Source: Grimontia sedimenti
Lineage (GTDB): Bacteria > Pseudomonadota > Gammaproteobacteria > Enterobacterales > Vibrionaceae
DNA: 64,000 nt
Reading direction: 5' to 3'
Assembly (NCBI RefSeq): GCF_011045095.1
Contig: NZ_JAALDL010000008.1
Coordinates: 124,001 to 188,000 of the forward strand
Shown: piece after piece, positions 44,825-53,733 of the stretch
How positions within the stretch are numbered: the stretch's first letter is position 1
How the letters are laid out: each line of letters starts with the position of its first letter
The notes under the pieces: generated by a model
Seen by the model: the letters and a program-made list of their open reading frames with translations, nothing else
Told to the model about the DNA's origin: nothing
Database searches by the model: none
Position numbers and translations under genes: made by a program

Positions 44825-45907
44825 ATGAAAAAACTCGCGTTAAACGTTGCCATTCTGGCAGGCGTTGCAAGCATGGCGACTCACGCTGTAGCCGATGAAA
44901 CCTTGAATGTTGTTTCTTGGGGTGGTGCTTACACCGCCAGCCAAACTAAGGCTTACCACGAACCTTGGACTGAAAAAACTGGTACCAAGGTTATCAATAT
45001 CGATAAATCTCAGAACGGCCTTTCAGGTCTGCGCGCACAGGTTGAATCTGGCAACGTGACTTGGGACTTGGTAGACATCCTGCCTTCAGACGCCATTGTT
45101 GCATGTGACGAGGGTTTGGCTGAACCGCTGGATCACGACACCTTGTTGGCAGCAGCACCTGACGGCACGCCAGCAACTAAAGACTTCCTGGCGGGCTCGC
45201 TGAGTGAGTGTTTTGTTCCGTCTATCGTTTATTCAAACATAGTGGCTTACAACAAAGAGATGTTTGATAAAGCGCCTACCAAAATCGATGATGTATTCGA
45301 CCTGAAAAACTTCCCGGGTAAGCGTTCGCTGCAGAAAAAACCGATCAACAACCTTGAGTGGGCTTTGATTGCAGATGGTGTAGCAGCGGAAGACGTGTAT
45401 GACGTGCTGAGCACCGAAGAGGGCGTACAGCGCGCATTTAAGAAGCTTGATACCATCAAAGACAATGTGATTTGGTGGGAAGAGGGTGCGCAGCCACCAC
45501 AACTTCTTGCGGACAAAGAAGTGGCGTTCGCTTCTGCATACAACGGCCGTATCTTCAATGCTGCAGTCAACGAGAAGCAACCGTTTGAGATTATCTGGGA
45601 TGGCCAGGTGTTCGAGCTGGATGGGTGGGTTGTACCAAAAGGCAAGCTGGACAAGGTGAAAGACTATCTGCGCTTCGCAACGGACTCACAACGTCTTGCC
45701 GATCAGGCGAAATACATCTCTTATGGTCCTGCGCGTAACTCTTCAGCGGCGATGGTAACGACGCATGCTGATACTGGCATCGACATGAAACCTCATATGC
45801 CAACCTACGGACCAAACTTCCAAACCGCGATTCCGAAAGACGATGAGTTCTGGGCAGATAACGGTGATGAGCTGGCTCAGCGTTTCAACGCATGGTTAGC
45901 GAAGTAA
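44825..45907 (+). CDS. polyamine-type ABC transporter substrate-binding protein (PotD/PotF-like)
   Basis: The 360-residue product begins with signal KLALNVAILAGVASMATHAVA-DE. The mature protein has the PotD/F layout: LNVVSWGGAYTASQTKAYHE, WDLVDILPSDAIVACDEG, FVPSIVYSNIVAYNKEMFD, INNLEWALIADGVAAEDVY and WDGQVFELDGWVVPKGK. It stands between the ATPase and the permeases. The closest relatives bind putrescine or spermidine-like amines, but aromatic and acidic pocket residues would need modelling. Confidence 0.88.
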   Translation: MKKLALNVAILAGVASMATHAVADETLNVVSWGGAYTASQTKAYHEPWTEKTGTKVINIDKSQNGLSGLRAQVESGNVTWDLVDILPSDAIVACDEGLAEPLDHDTLLAAAPDGTPATKDFLAGSLSECFVPSIVYSNIVAYNKEMFDKAPTKIDDVFDLKNFPGKRSLQKKPINNLEWALIADGVAAEDVYDVLSTEEGVQRAFKKLDTIKDNVIWWEEGAQPPQLLADKEVAFASAYNGRIFNAAVNEKQPFEIIWDGQVFELDGWVVPKGKLDKVKDYLRFATDSQRLADQAKYISYGPARNSSAAMVTTHADTGIDMKPHMPTYGPNFQTAIPKDDEFWADNGDELAQRFNAWLAK

Positions 45908-45919
45908 TCTGAAGTGATT

Positions 45920-45958
45920 GGCGGGTTTCTGAAAGGAAACCCGCCGTTTTAGTTTTTA
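45920..45958 (+). terminator. intercistronic terminator/attenuator
   Basis: GGCGGGTTT pairs with AAACCCGCC (45937-45945), followed by GTTTTAGTTTTT. It probably lowers permease expression relative to the binding protein. Confidence 0.8.
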
Positions 45959-45978
45959 TTTGAAGTTGGGAGAGTCTG

Positions 45979-47235
45979 GTGCAGGGAAGTCCAGTGAATG
46001 AATTAACCACGGCCGATGGTGTCTCGCTGAGAGTCAGTCAGCAGCGCTCTATCCGCCGCAACAAAATCAGGGCATTTTTGTTGGTGTCGCCGCTACTGAT
46101 CTTTTTGCTGGTGGCTTTTGTATTCCCCATCGTTGACATGCTTCAACGCAGTGTCGAAAACCCTGAAGTCTCTACCTATCTTCCGAACACCAAAGCCGCG
46201 CTGCAAGACTGGAATGGCGAAGAGCTGCCCGGTGAAGAAACTTATGCTGCTTTGGTGCAAGATCTGAAAATCGGCGCTGAAGCGCGCAATATCGGTAAAG
46301 TGGCGTCTCGCCTGAACTATGCAAAATCCGGTATGCGTTCGCTGATCATGAAATCAGCGCGAAAATCCAAACGCCTCACCGAAGGCCCTTACAAAGAAGC
46401 GATGGCAAAAATCGACAAGCGCTGGATGGACATTGCTGTCTGGCAGCTGATTGAACGTGAGTCGTCGCCTTATACGCTTTCTTACTACCTGAATGCGGTT
46501 GACCTGAAATACGGCGATGACGGCAGTATCGTCGCCCAGCCTGAACATCTACAAATTTACAATGCCCTGTTCTGGCGAACGCTCTACATGAGTATGAGCA
46601 TTACATTCCTTTGTCTGCTCTTGGGCTACCCAGTTGCTTACTTGTTGGCGAACCTGCCAATGAAACAGGCGAACCTTTTGATGATTCTGGTTCTGCTACC
46701 GTTCTGGACGTCACTTTTGGTACGTACCGCCACTTGGATAGCGATTTTACAGCAACAAGGTGTGCTGAATGATCTCATGGTGGGTGCTGGTATTCTGGAT
46801 GACGAAAACCGAATACAAATGATCTATAACCAGACAGGTACCTTGGTGGCGATGACACATATTCTGCTGCCCTTTATGATCCTGCCGCTCTACTCCGTTA
46901 TGAAAACCATCTCTCCGAGTTATATGCGGGCTGCGCGCTCGATGGGGGCGACGCAAACCATGGCGTTTCGCCGTGTCTACTTCCCGCAAACGCTGCCGGG
47001 TATCGGCGCTGGCTCGATTTTGGTGTTTATTCTGTCGATTGGCTATTACATCACACCAGCCTTGGTGGGTGGTCAAACAGGGACCTTTATCACCAACTTC
47101 ATTGCTTACCACATGCAAACTTCGCTCAACTGGGGTTTGGCGGCGGCTATCGCTTCCATTCTGCTGATCGTGGTGATCTTGCTGTATTGGGTTTACAACC
47201 GCCTTATCGGCGTCGACAACGTGAAGTTAGGGTAA
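45979..47235 (+). CDS. PotB-like ABC permease with an inserted periplasmic segment
   Basis: The 418-residue protein is longer than PotB (about 285) because about 140 residues, roughly 53-195, lie between TM1 (AFLLVSPLLIFLLVAFVFPI) and TM2 (near 198). The insertion is charged and mostly helical (GKVASRLNYAKSGMRSLIMK, GPYKEAMAKIDKRWMDIAVW). The remainder has the usual six-helix permease core with the EAA loop SYMRAARSMGATQTMAFRRV. GTG 45979 has GGGAGAG upstream. The extra segment should face the periplasm and could contact the binding protein. Confidence 0.87.
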   Translation: MQGSPVNELTTADGVSLRVSQQRSIRRNKIRAFLLVSPLLIFLLVAFVFPIVDMLQRSVENPEVSTYLPNTKAALQDWNGEELPGEETYAALVQDLKIGAEARNIGKVASRLNYAKSGMRSLIMKSARKSKRLTEGPYKEAMAKIDKRWMDIAVWQLIERESSPYTLSYYLNAVDLKYGDDGSIVAQPEHLQIYNALFWRTLYMSMSITFLCLLLGYPVAYLLANLPMKQANLLMILVLLPFWTSLLVRTATWIAILQQQGVLNDLMVGAGILDDENRIQMIYNQTGTLVAMTHILLPFMILPLYSVMKTISPSYMRAARSMGATQTMAFRRVYFPQTLPGIGAGSILVFILSIGYYITPALVGGQTGTFITNFIAYHMQTSLNWGLAAAIASILLIVVILLYWVYNRLIGVDNVKLG

Positions 47236-47245
47236 GGAGGACAAG

Positions 47246-48094
47246 ATGGCTTTACCTGAATGCGCAACCACAGGCGAAAAAGTTTGGTATGTGGTGTTTC
47301 GCCTGATCTGTGCGGCGATTTTCCTATTCTTGATTGGCCCCTTGTTGGTCATCATTCCTTTGAGTTTCAATGCCGAACCGTACTTTACGTTTACACCTGA
47401 AATGCTGAGTTTTGACCCTGCCGGGTATTCGCTTCGCTGGTACGACGATTTCTTCACCTCTGAGGCGTGGCAAACGGCGGTCAAAAACAGTGTGATTGTG
47501 GCGATTGCTTCCACTTTGTTGGCGACGGTACTGGGAACCATTGCGGCGCTTGGACTTTCCAGCCGGTACATGCCTTATAAAGACGCGATCATGGCCATTC
47601 TGATTTCGCCAATGATTGTGCCTTTGATTATCTCCGCTGCGGCGATGTTCTTTTTCTTCTCCCGTTTTCAGCTTACCCAAACCTATGTGGGCGTGATCTT
47701 GGCGCATACTGCGTTGGGTATTCCGTTCGTGGTGATTACCGTCACGGCGACCCTGAGTGGTTTTGATCATTCCTTGACCCGCGCGTCGGCAAGCTTGGGG
47801 GCGAATCCGGTTCAGACTTTCTTCAAGGTCGTCCTGCCGTTAGTTACGCCTGGGGTTATCTCCGGCGCGCTGTTCGCTTTCATTACGTCATTTGATGAAG
47901 TGGTCGTGGTTCTCTTTATCGCAGGCCCAGAACAGACGACACTGCCGATTCAGATGTGGTCGGGAATACGGGAAGAAATCAGCCCAACCATATTGGCCGC
48001 TGCAACCCTGTTAGTGGTGTTATCTATCGCTTTGCTGACAACCTTGGAGTTCCTCCGCCGACGGAGTGCAAAGATGCGGGGCATTGAAGAGTAA
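47246..48094 (+). CDS. PotC-like ABC permease
   Basis: The 282-residue protein has six predicted helices and an EAA loop SLTRASASLGANPVQTFFKV. It pairs with the PotB-like permease 10 bp upstream (GGAGG precedes the start). The layout PotA, PotD, PotB, PotC is conserved in polyamine importers. The operon ends at a strong terminator. Confidence 0.9.
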   Translation: MALPECATTGEKVWYVVFRLICAAIFLFLIGPLLVIIPLSFNAEPYFTFTPEMLSFDPAGYSLRWYDDFFTSEAWQTAVKNSVIVAIASTLLATVLGTIAALGLSSRYMPYKDAIMAILISPMIVPLIISAAAMFFFFSRFQLTQTYVGVILAHTALGIPFVVITVTATLSGFDHSLTRASASLGANPVQTFFKVVLPLVTPGVISGALFAFITSFDEVVVVLFIAGPEQTTLPIQMWSGIREEISPTILAAATLLVVLSIALLTTLEFLRRRSAKMRGIEE

Positions 48095-48112
48095 CGCTGA
48101 CCTTACAGACTC

Positions 48113-48147
48113 AAAACACCCGCTTCCTGCGGGTGTTTTCTTTTTCC
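48113..48147 (+). terminator. rho-independent terminator of the ABC operon
   Basis: AAAACACCCGC pairs with GCGGGTGTTTT, then CTTTTTC. Confidence 0.9.
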
Positions 48148-48257
48148 CATCTTTCTTTCATCTGTATCCCGACTCTCTCAACTAATTTCATTTCCATCTG
48201 GCACCTATGCAAGGTGATGTTGCTTACATGGCGTGTCGCTAACAGAGGATGCAAGGA

Positions 48258-48800
48258 ATGATAAAGACGTTGAAAACCTTTACGGGGGCAGCATTGATGA
48301 TCTCGATGCCTGCAATGGCATTGGATGGTTTGGAAAAGCTTTCGGTGACGGAAATGGTCATTATCGATGCGCCGGCGAAAGAAGTTTGGAACAAAGCCAT
48401 CAGCTTTGATGGACTGGATTCGTGGATTCCGGGTATCACTAAAAATGAACTGGTGTCGGGTGTGCCGAACGAAGCCGGGGCGGTAAGGAAACTGTATGTT
48501 GATGATGCTTCGTTAACAGAAGAGTTGATGGGCATAGATAACAAAACCATGACGCTGAATTATAGAATCACCAAGGAAAATGTCGACTTGTTACCCGTCA
48601 CGCATTACACCTCAACCATTTCGGTGGCTTCGAAAGGAGACAATGTGAGTGAAGTGAGTTGGAGCGGTGAATTTTACCGCGGCTTTCCAGAAAGTAATCC
48701 GCCTGACTATCTGACAGATGAAGCGGCAGTTAAAGGTGTCACGGGCTTGTATCAGGCTGGCTTAGGAAACTTGAAGAAAGTACTGGAAGGTAAAAAATAA
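48258..48800 (+). CDS. exported SRPBCC-family protein
   Basis: From ATG 48258 (GAGG 9 nt upstream; ATG 48249 overlaps the ribosome site) the product has 180 residues. A signal peptide (TFTGAALMISMPAMA-LDG) precedes a START/SRPBCC domain of the polyketide-cyclase/dehydrase type: MVIIDAPAKEVWNKAISFDGLD, SWIPGITKNELVSG, and a C-terminal helix GVTGLYQAGLGNLKKVLE. The fold binds hydrophobic ligands; a periplasmic location is unusual but known. Ligand and role are unknown. Confidence 0.72.
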   Translation: MIKTLKTFTGAALMISMPAMALDGLEKLSVTEMVIIDAPAKEVWNKAISFDGLDSWIPGITKNELVSGVPNEAGAVRKLYVDDASLTEELMGIDNKTMTLNYRITKENVDLLPVTHYTSTISVASKGDNVSEVSWSGEFYRGFPESNPPDYLTDEAAVKGVTGLYQAGLGNLKKVLEGKK

Positions 48801-48858
48801 TAGCTGGCTTGCTGACCACCCATCCCCCTAATCAGGGTGGTCGGCAAACCAGGCTGAT

Positions 48859-49206
48859 CTAGATTTCGCCCCAGCTAGGAAGCTGTTTTCTTTTCGCGGA
48901 AAGCTTGTACCACGCAGACATCATCACACCGAAAAACAGGCCGGTTACCAGAGATGCGTTAAACGCATAGCTGAGGGACACCCCGAGAGATTTCCACTGC
49001 ATAAACCACATGATCAATCCCCACAAGGTACCAAACCATAGGGTGCCGAGCAGCGTGTTGATGCTGAACGAACAGAACTGTGGTGGTGGAACTTTCAATC
49101 CCAATTTACGCGCAAGACGGTAAATCAATGGATTGGCAGAAGATGGCAAAAAGCCTTTCTCAGTCAGGACCTCATGTGCACGGTCCAGTTGTTGCTCGAA
49201 ACTCAT
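48859..49206 (-). CDS. DUF6404 family membrane protein
   Basis: The 115-residue protein has a short N-terminal helical part (MSFEQQLDRAHEVLTEKGF) and two membrane helices (NTLLGTLWFGTLWGLIMWFM and AFNASLVTGLFFGVMMSAWY). The N-terminal pattern, PPPQFCSF and the GTLWGLIMWF stretch match DUF6404, a small family I know from Vibrio and Photobacterium. No function is known. Confidence 0.75.
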   Translation of the reverse strand: MSFEQQLDRAHEVLTEKGFLPSSANPLIYRLARKLGLKVPPPQFCSFSINTLLGTLWFGTLWGLIMWFMQWKSLGVSLSYAFNASLVTGLFFGVMMSAWYKLSAKRKQLPSWGEI

Positions 49207-49312
49207 TGCTAATCACTATATACAACTCAGTGCGCTCACTATAACCCAAGGGAGACTGGGCTAAAGGAGGATTGGCAGGTTTGGTGACCGCCGTCTCGCC
49301 AACGACAAGTTT

Positions 49313-49903
49313 TCAGCGCTTTATCGCGATCAGCGTAAAGGTATGCCAGTGTTTTTCGTTACCAATGGCGGTTTTTCCTAGCTCGTCACGCTCCTTTGAG
49401 AAGACTATCTCAAACCCTTTGAACATGTCGTCTAACATGACTTTATCTACAGGTGCCAGCGCTCTGCCGGTGTCCTGGTTCCAGGTGTCATTGTGGCCAA
49501 TGAAATCACCACAAAACACGCCGCCACGAATGAGTGATGAACGGATGCGGCTCCAAACAGCATCGAGCTCTTTAGCTTCGCAGAAGAACAAACTGTTATT
49601 GGCTGTAATCAGGTTTGATACGGGAAATTCAAACTCTGAAAATGAATCAAGCGTCAGGTTCAGCTTGGGGTGACTCTTGCAACGCTGGTGGGTTAGTGTC
49701 ACAGCATCTTCATTGAAATCGAAGGCATAGACTTCATATTGCTGAGCCAAAAGATAAGCCGTTTCAGCACCGCTTCCACAGCCACAATCAACAGCAACGC
49801 GATGTCCGGTTTTATCCAGTTTTTGAGCCCTTTCCACCAGTTTACGATGTGGTATTGGAGAGACTTTCTGGTAGTACTGATTCCATTTGGCTTGTTGATT
49901 CAT
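49313..49903 (-). CDS. class I SAM-dependent methyltransferase (TehB-like)
   Basis: The 196-residue protein has a SAM-binding motif RVAVDCGCGSGAETAYLL, an acidic strand-2 end YAFDFNEDAV, TANNSLFFCEAKELD as motif IV, and IRSSLIRGGVFCGDFIG as the post-motif strand. Short methyltransferases of this type act on small molecules; TehB is the nearest known. It is transcribed alone, head-to-head with the AraC regulator at 50061, so that regulator might control it. Confidence 0.78.
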   Translation of the reverse strand: MNQQAKWNQYYQKVSPIPHRKLVERAQKLDKTGHRVAVDCGCGSGAETAYLLAQQYEVYAFDFNEDAVTLTHQRCKSHPKLNLTLDSFSEFEFPVSNLITANNSLFFCEAKELDAVWSRIRSSLIRGGVFCGDFIGHNDTWNQDTGRALAPVDKVMLDDMFKGFEIVFSKERDELGKTAIGNEKHWHTFTLIAIKR

Positions 49904-50060
49904 TTGACCTCCGATTCTGTAGTCATGATGAAAATGGGCGCAAAGGAACGCAAGGAATCTCCCTATTTGATGGAAAGAATCTCAAGTTTATCTTGGAAGC
50001 GTTGAAGTAAAGAAAGGATCGTTTAGGCTCGGTTCATAGATAAGTCCGAAGAGAAAAGCC

Positions 50061-50960
50061 ATGCGTGTTGATTACCAAAAGCGGTTGCTGCCTGTCATTC
50101 GTCACCTAGAAAAACACTTTAACGAGCCACTCAACTTGCCCGAAGTCGCGGCTTTGGCAAATCTCTCGCCTTACCATTTTCACCGCACATTTAAGGCGGT
50201 ACAGGGAGAAACGCTGGCAGATTTCATCAGGCGTCTGCGTCTCGAAGCGGCGGCTGATGAGTTGTTTAAGAACAAGCAACCGGTGCTCAACATTGCCCTA
50301 GAGTTTGGTTTTTCATCCTCTCAGAGTCTCGCGAAGGCCTTCCAGCAACATTTTGGTGTTACACCAACAGCCTTTCGTGACTGTGAAGACTACAAGGCAT
50401 TTTCCGAGCTTGCACGAAACAGCAAGATTGGACACACGCTGCGCAAGATTGGAAACGAAGCGGAAGTGACTGATTCATATACTGGCTCTGACACATCAAC
50501 ATGGAGCAAGACAATGGAAAAGCAACACTTCGAGCGCAGTAAACTGGCCTATGTCCGTGTAACTGGCCCTTATGGTCAGGGATATGAAGAAGCAAGTGGT
50601 CGCCTTTATCAATGGGCGGGTATGAATGGCTTGGCAGGGAACACCTGTATTTTCATTTATCACGATAACCCTGAAATTACCCCGAATGAGAAGTGCAGGA
50701 CGGATATCTGCCTAATGGTGCCGGATGAGACCGATGTCCCTGCAGGTATTGAGCTTCAGGAGTTCCCCGGTGGCGAATATGCGGTCATGCGCCAGAACAT
50801 CACAGACTTTAGTCAGTATCCCAAAGCATGGGATGACCTGATGGGTAAAGTGATTGAGATGGGCATTGAATCAGATGATCGTCCATGCTTTGAGCTATAC
50901 CACAGCTTTGATATGCAAACCCATCATGCTGATGTCAGTTTCTGCACTGCGATACGATAA
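50061..50960 (+). CDS. AraC-family regulator with GyrI-like effector domain
   Basis: The 299-residue protein has two helix-turn-helix units at the N-terminus (LPEVAALANLSPYHFHRTFK and PVLNIALEFGFSSSQSLAKA, residues 24-95). The C-terminal domain, EKQHFERSKLAYVRVTGPYG to the end, is a GyrI/Rob-type ligand-binding domain; the Glu/aromatic residues of MPSLIQIR-like pockets are expected. Such regulators (Rob, BmrR partners) sense small amphipathic molecules. Confidence 0.88.
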   Translation: MRVDYQKRLLPVIRHLEKHFNEPLNLPEVAALANLSPYHFHRTFKAVQGETLADFIRRLRLEAAADELFKNKQPVLNIALEFGFSSSQSLAKAFQQHFGVTPTAFRDCEDYKAFSELARNSKIGHTLRKIGNEAEVTDSYTGSDTSTWSKTMEKQHFERSKLAYVRVTGPYGQGYEEASGRLYQWAGMNGLAGNTCIFIYHDNPEITPNEKCRTDICLMVPDETDVPAGIELQEFPGGEYAVMRQNITDFSQYPKAWDDLMGKVIEMGIESDDRPCFELYHSFDMQTHHADVSFCTAIR

Positions 50961-50984
50961 CGTTGATAGAACATTAAAAATGAG

Positions 50985-51012
50985 GAAGCCCACGGTAACC
51001 GTGGGCTTCTGT
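50985..51012. terminator. bidirectional rho-independent terminator
   Basis: GAAGCCCACGG pairs with CCGTGGGCTTC over a TAA loop, between the convergent AraC and MFS genes. Confidence 0.85.
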
Positions 51013-52167
51013 TTATGAGTTGGTCGCTGATGCCAGGCGTTTTTTCGTGGTTGGCAAGACGAATACCAGCGTAATCAAAGAAGCGGTGAACAAGGTTCCC
51101 CCGAGATTCTGGAATATTCCTGCAATGCCCAACGAAACTCCAAGCATGAGGTAATACATCAATCCAAACAGCGCACCGGCAGAGCCAGCATACTGGCGGT
51201 AGTTAACCAATGCTTGGCCAAGAATATTGGGTATTGCAATGCCGTAAGCGACAACGATTCCCATCATTGGCAGAACAAGCAGGTAGCTTCCTTGTAGTGC
51301 CCCTACGCCAGCGCTACAGAGCACAGCCAGTGCACTGGAGCTTGAGACCATTGTATTCGCATCGAAGCCGCGTTTGAGTAAAGACTTATTGATCATGCTG
51401 CCTGCAAATGATCCCAGCGCCAGTGCAACCCCGGTGTAGCCGAACTCAATGGAACTGAAACCCAGTTGTTTGAAAGTAAAAGGCGCAATCGCGTAGTAGC
51501 CAAACAGCATAAGATTAAAGGCGGCCACTAAAATAGCATTCTTCCATATTGAGCGATCTCGCAGCATTGCACGGCACACTGTAGCAAGCGAAACACGTTG
51601 AGTATGCACGGGTTTGGTTTCTATCAGAGCAAATGTAGACCCAACCAGTAACACCACTGCTAGACCCAATAATGTTGTGAATACACCCAAGTAACCTGAG
51701 TAAGTGGTCACGACACTTCCGAGAATCAGTCCAATCACAGGGCTAATTGCTGTCGCCATTCCCATGATAGAGAAGACTCTGCCCAATTCAGCGCCTTCGT
51801 AGCTGTCCCTTAACATGGTTTGACCGACGACGGAGCCTGTCGCTGCCCCAAAGGCGGAAATCACCCGGGCTAAAAGCACGACATGAAAGTCAGGCGCGAC
51901 CATGGCTAACACACTTCCCAGTGCATAAGTCGCCAAACCAATGAGCATCGCTGTGCGTCGTCCTAATGTATCGGCAAGCCTTCCCCACACCACTACGCCA
52001 ACTGCAAATGCTGAAAAGTAAACCGATAACGTGAGTGATGCCGTATCAAAGGAAACGTCAAAGGCTTCAGCCAGATCGGGCAATGCCGGGCTGTAAATTG
52101 TTTCGGCAATTTGGGGAAACATCAACAGCGCCCCAAGAAGCCACAAAGACGGGGTTTGCGTTTTCAT
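51013..52167 (-). CDS. Bcr/CflA-type MFS drug exporter
   Basis: From ATG 52167 (GGAG 5 nt upstream) the protein has 384 residues and 12 predicted helices. The DHA1 motif A, GRLADTLGRRTAMLIGL, lies between helices 2 and 3, and AIAPFTFKQLGFS and GYTGVALALGSF follow. The N-terminal LLMFPQIAETIYSPALPDLAEAF is typical of Bcr/CflA proteins, which export chloramphenicol, bicyclomycin and other compounds. It is divergent from an AraC gene, a common arrangement. The drug is not predictable. Confidence 0.85.
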   Translation of the reverse strand: MKTQTPSLWLLGALLMFPQIAETIYSPALPDLAEAFDVSFDTASLTLSVYFSAFAVGVVVWGRLADTLGRRTAMLIGLATYALGSVLAMVAPDFHVVLLARVISAFGAATGSVVGQTMLRDSYEGAELGRVFSIMGMATAISPVIGLILGSVVTTYSGYLGVFTTLLGLAVVLLVGSTFALIETKPVHTQRVSLATVCRAMLRDRSIWKNAILVAAFNLMLFGYYAIAPFTFKQLGFSSIEFGYTGVALALGSFAGSMINKSLLKRGFDANTMVSSSSALAVLCSAGVGALQGSYLLVLPMMGIVVAYGIAIPNILGQALVNYRQYAGSAGALFGLMYYLMLGVSLGIAGIFQNLGGTLFTASLITLVFVLPTTKKRLASATNS

Positions 52168-52265
52168 AAAGTCTCCAATAATCGTTTTTGATGGCGTGGA
52201 GTCTACAGGTAGATATACTTGGCCTATTAACGCAATTAGAACCAAAAACATCAAAATAAGGACAG

Positions 52266-53045
52266 ATGGCAGTTATAACCGAAGAAACCCGATTTAACGC
52301 GGATGTGTTGGAAGCGCCTATCATTGGCGTTGCCGCACAGATTGGACGTCATGACTCGGGAATGCACAAACACAATAAGCATCAGCTTCTGTTTGCTTCT
52401 TCAGGGTGCATGAGCATCAACCTGAACGGGTTGTGGTGTGTGCTGCCTCCAAGTCGTGCTGCCTGGATCCCTGCTGGCACCGTTCACTGCGCAGTGATGA
52501 GAAATGTGGTGGCTTATCGGTCATTGTATTTCGACGCACAGATATCCCAGCACCTTCCGAAAGACATCAAGATAATCGCTGTAAACGGCCTGCTCAGAGA
52601 ACTCATCGAGCGTATGGCCTACTGGGAATGGGAAATGCCACAAGAAGAACAGCAAGCGGTCTTCTCACTGTTTTGTCAGGAGTTCGGCGATGCACAGGAA
52701 GAGCACTTCGCATTGAAGCTCCCTTCTGATCGCCGCCTAAAAGTTTGGCTTGAGGAAGTGATGGCGGGGAATGTGCTGCCAGAGCCTTTAGTCGAGATGG
52801 CAAAAGGTATTGGTGCCAGTGCTAAAACTATCAGTCGCATCTTCACTCGGGAAACGGGTATGCCTTATCAGTCCTGGCGACAACAATGGCGGTTGCAGGC
52901 ATCTGTCGAGCGCTTGTCGGAAGGGGAAAGTGTGTCAGAAGTGGCTTCGGCGCTGAAATTTTCCAGCGACAGTGCATTTATCAGCTTCTTTAGGAAGATG
53001 ACAGGCAACACACCAGGAAGGTACCTCAGAGAGCCCACCGAATAA
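52266..53045 (+). CDS. AraC-family regulator with cupin N-domain
   Basis: The 259-residue protein has an N-terminal cupin sensor (MHKHNKHQLLFASSGCMSINLNG; AWIPAGTVHCAVM), and an AraC HTH at the C-terminus (IGASAKTISRIFTRETGMPY, SVSEVASALKFSSDSAFISF). It lies divergent to the Bcr/CflA gene with 98 bp between, so it probably activates or represses that exporter. AAGGA precedes the ATG. Confidence 0.86.
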   Translation: MAVITEETRFNADVLEAPIIGVAAQIGRHDSGMHKHNKHQLLFASSGCMSINLNGLWCVLPPSRAAWIPAGTVHCAVMRNVVAYRSLYFDAQISQHLPKDIKIIAVNGLLRELIERMAYWEWEMPQEEQQAVFSLFCQEFGDAQEEHFALKLPSDRRLKVWLEEVMAGNVLPEPLVEMAKGIGASAKTISRIFTRETGMPYQSWRQQWRLQASVERLSEGESVSEVASALKFSSDSAFISFFRKMTGNTPGRYLREPTE

Positions 53046-53125
53046 GAAATTTACAGTGCAAATTGTTCATTCAATGCAGCGTTACCGCCAGCGTGTCGTT
53101 CATATCCATAATTTACCTCGGGTTG

Positions 53126-53145
53126 TAATGATAACCATTATCATC
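53126..53145. promoter_or_regulatory. Fur box
   Basis: GTAATGATAACCATTATCAT resembles the Fur consensus GATAATGATAATCATTATC with about two differences. It stands 34 bp upstream of the small Cys-rich gene, so iron should repress it. Confidence 0.75.
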
Positions 53146-53179
53146 TAAATTCAAGGTATGTGATAGGAATTTCAGACGG

Positions 53180-53458
53180 GTGAAGGCAATGGATAGCAAG
53201 CACGTTAAAGGCAAAGGAGCCACCGCAGTTCAACACGTTGAAAAAGTGCAGCTTGAATTCAGTGTAGAAACACTCGAGCGCCTGTTTATGAACGGTCAAC
53301 TTTGCGCTGCCGAGTTTAGCTGTTTAAATGCCCATTCAAAGAAAGTGGTTCAGGCACTGTGCCTAAACACTTGCATGCACCGCGTGTGTAACGATAAAGA
53401 GCGTAAGACATTCGTGGAGGATAACCTTCTTATCGACAATGAAAATATTAGCTACTAA
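53180..53458 (+). CDS. Fur-controlled small Cys-rich protein
   Basis: The 92-residue protein begins at GTG 53180 (AGGAA 11 nt upstream; ATG 53189 is a second choice). The core LERLFMNGQLCAAEFSCLNA and VVQALCLNTCMHRVC has five Cys within about 35 residues. There is no signal peptide or membrane helix. I have seen similar short iron-regulated proteins near siderophore genes but cannot name a family. A Fur box upstream implies expression under iron limitation. A role in iron or heme handling, or metal binding by the cysteines, is inference. Confidence 0.65.
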   Translation: MKAMDSKHVKGKGATAVQHVEKVQLEFSVETLERLFMNGQLCAAEFSCLNAHSKKVVQALCLNTCMHRVCNDKERKTFVEDNLLIDNENISY

Positions 53459-53614
53459 TTTTTTATATCCCACGCCTTGAATCTTGCTTATATCACCCCA
53501 ATATAAATTTATTAGCGATTCGAATTTTATATTAACAAATGGTCTACATTTAAAAGTTTCGCCATCTAATAATCAAAGATTTAAAAGAAAATAAAATTTT
53601 TTTCTCTTTTTACC

Positions 53615-53643
53615 CTTGAAAGTGTTTTGGTCTATCTCCAAAT
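53615..53643 (+). promoter_or_regulatory. sigma-32 heat-shock promoter
   Basis: CTTGAAA is followed after 14 bp by CTCCAAAT, close to the sigma-32 consensus CTTGAAA-N(11-16)-CCCCATNT. It drives ibpA. Confidence 0.75.
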
Positions 53644-53708
53644 ATAGTGGTGTAGAGGTTGTGGCGATATTCGTGCGGCCTCTCGGGCAAATTATTTAAC
53701 TAAATTTA

Positions 53709-53730
53709 ATATCGCTTCATTGGAGGATAT
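53709..53730 (+). ncRNA. ROSE-like RNA thermometer hairpin
   Basis: ATATC pairs with GATAT, then a single unpaired G (53714) is bulged out, then CTTC pairs with GGAG of the ribosome-binding site around an ATT loop. The structure ends directly at the start codon. A bulged G opposite the Shine-Dalgarno is the hallmark of ROSE thermometers upstream of small heat-shock genes, which open at high temperature. The pairing is seen; temperature response is inference. Confidence 0.75.
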
Positions 53731-53733
53731 ATG

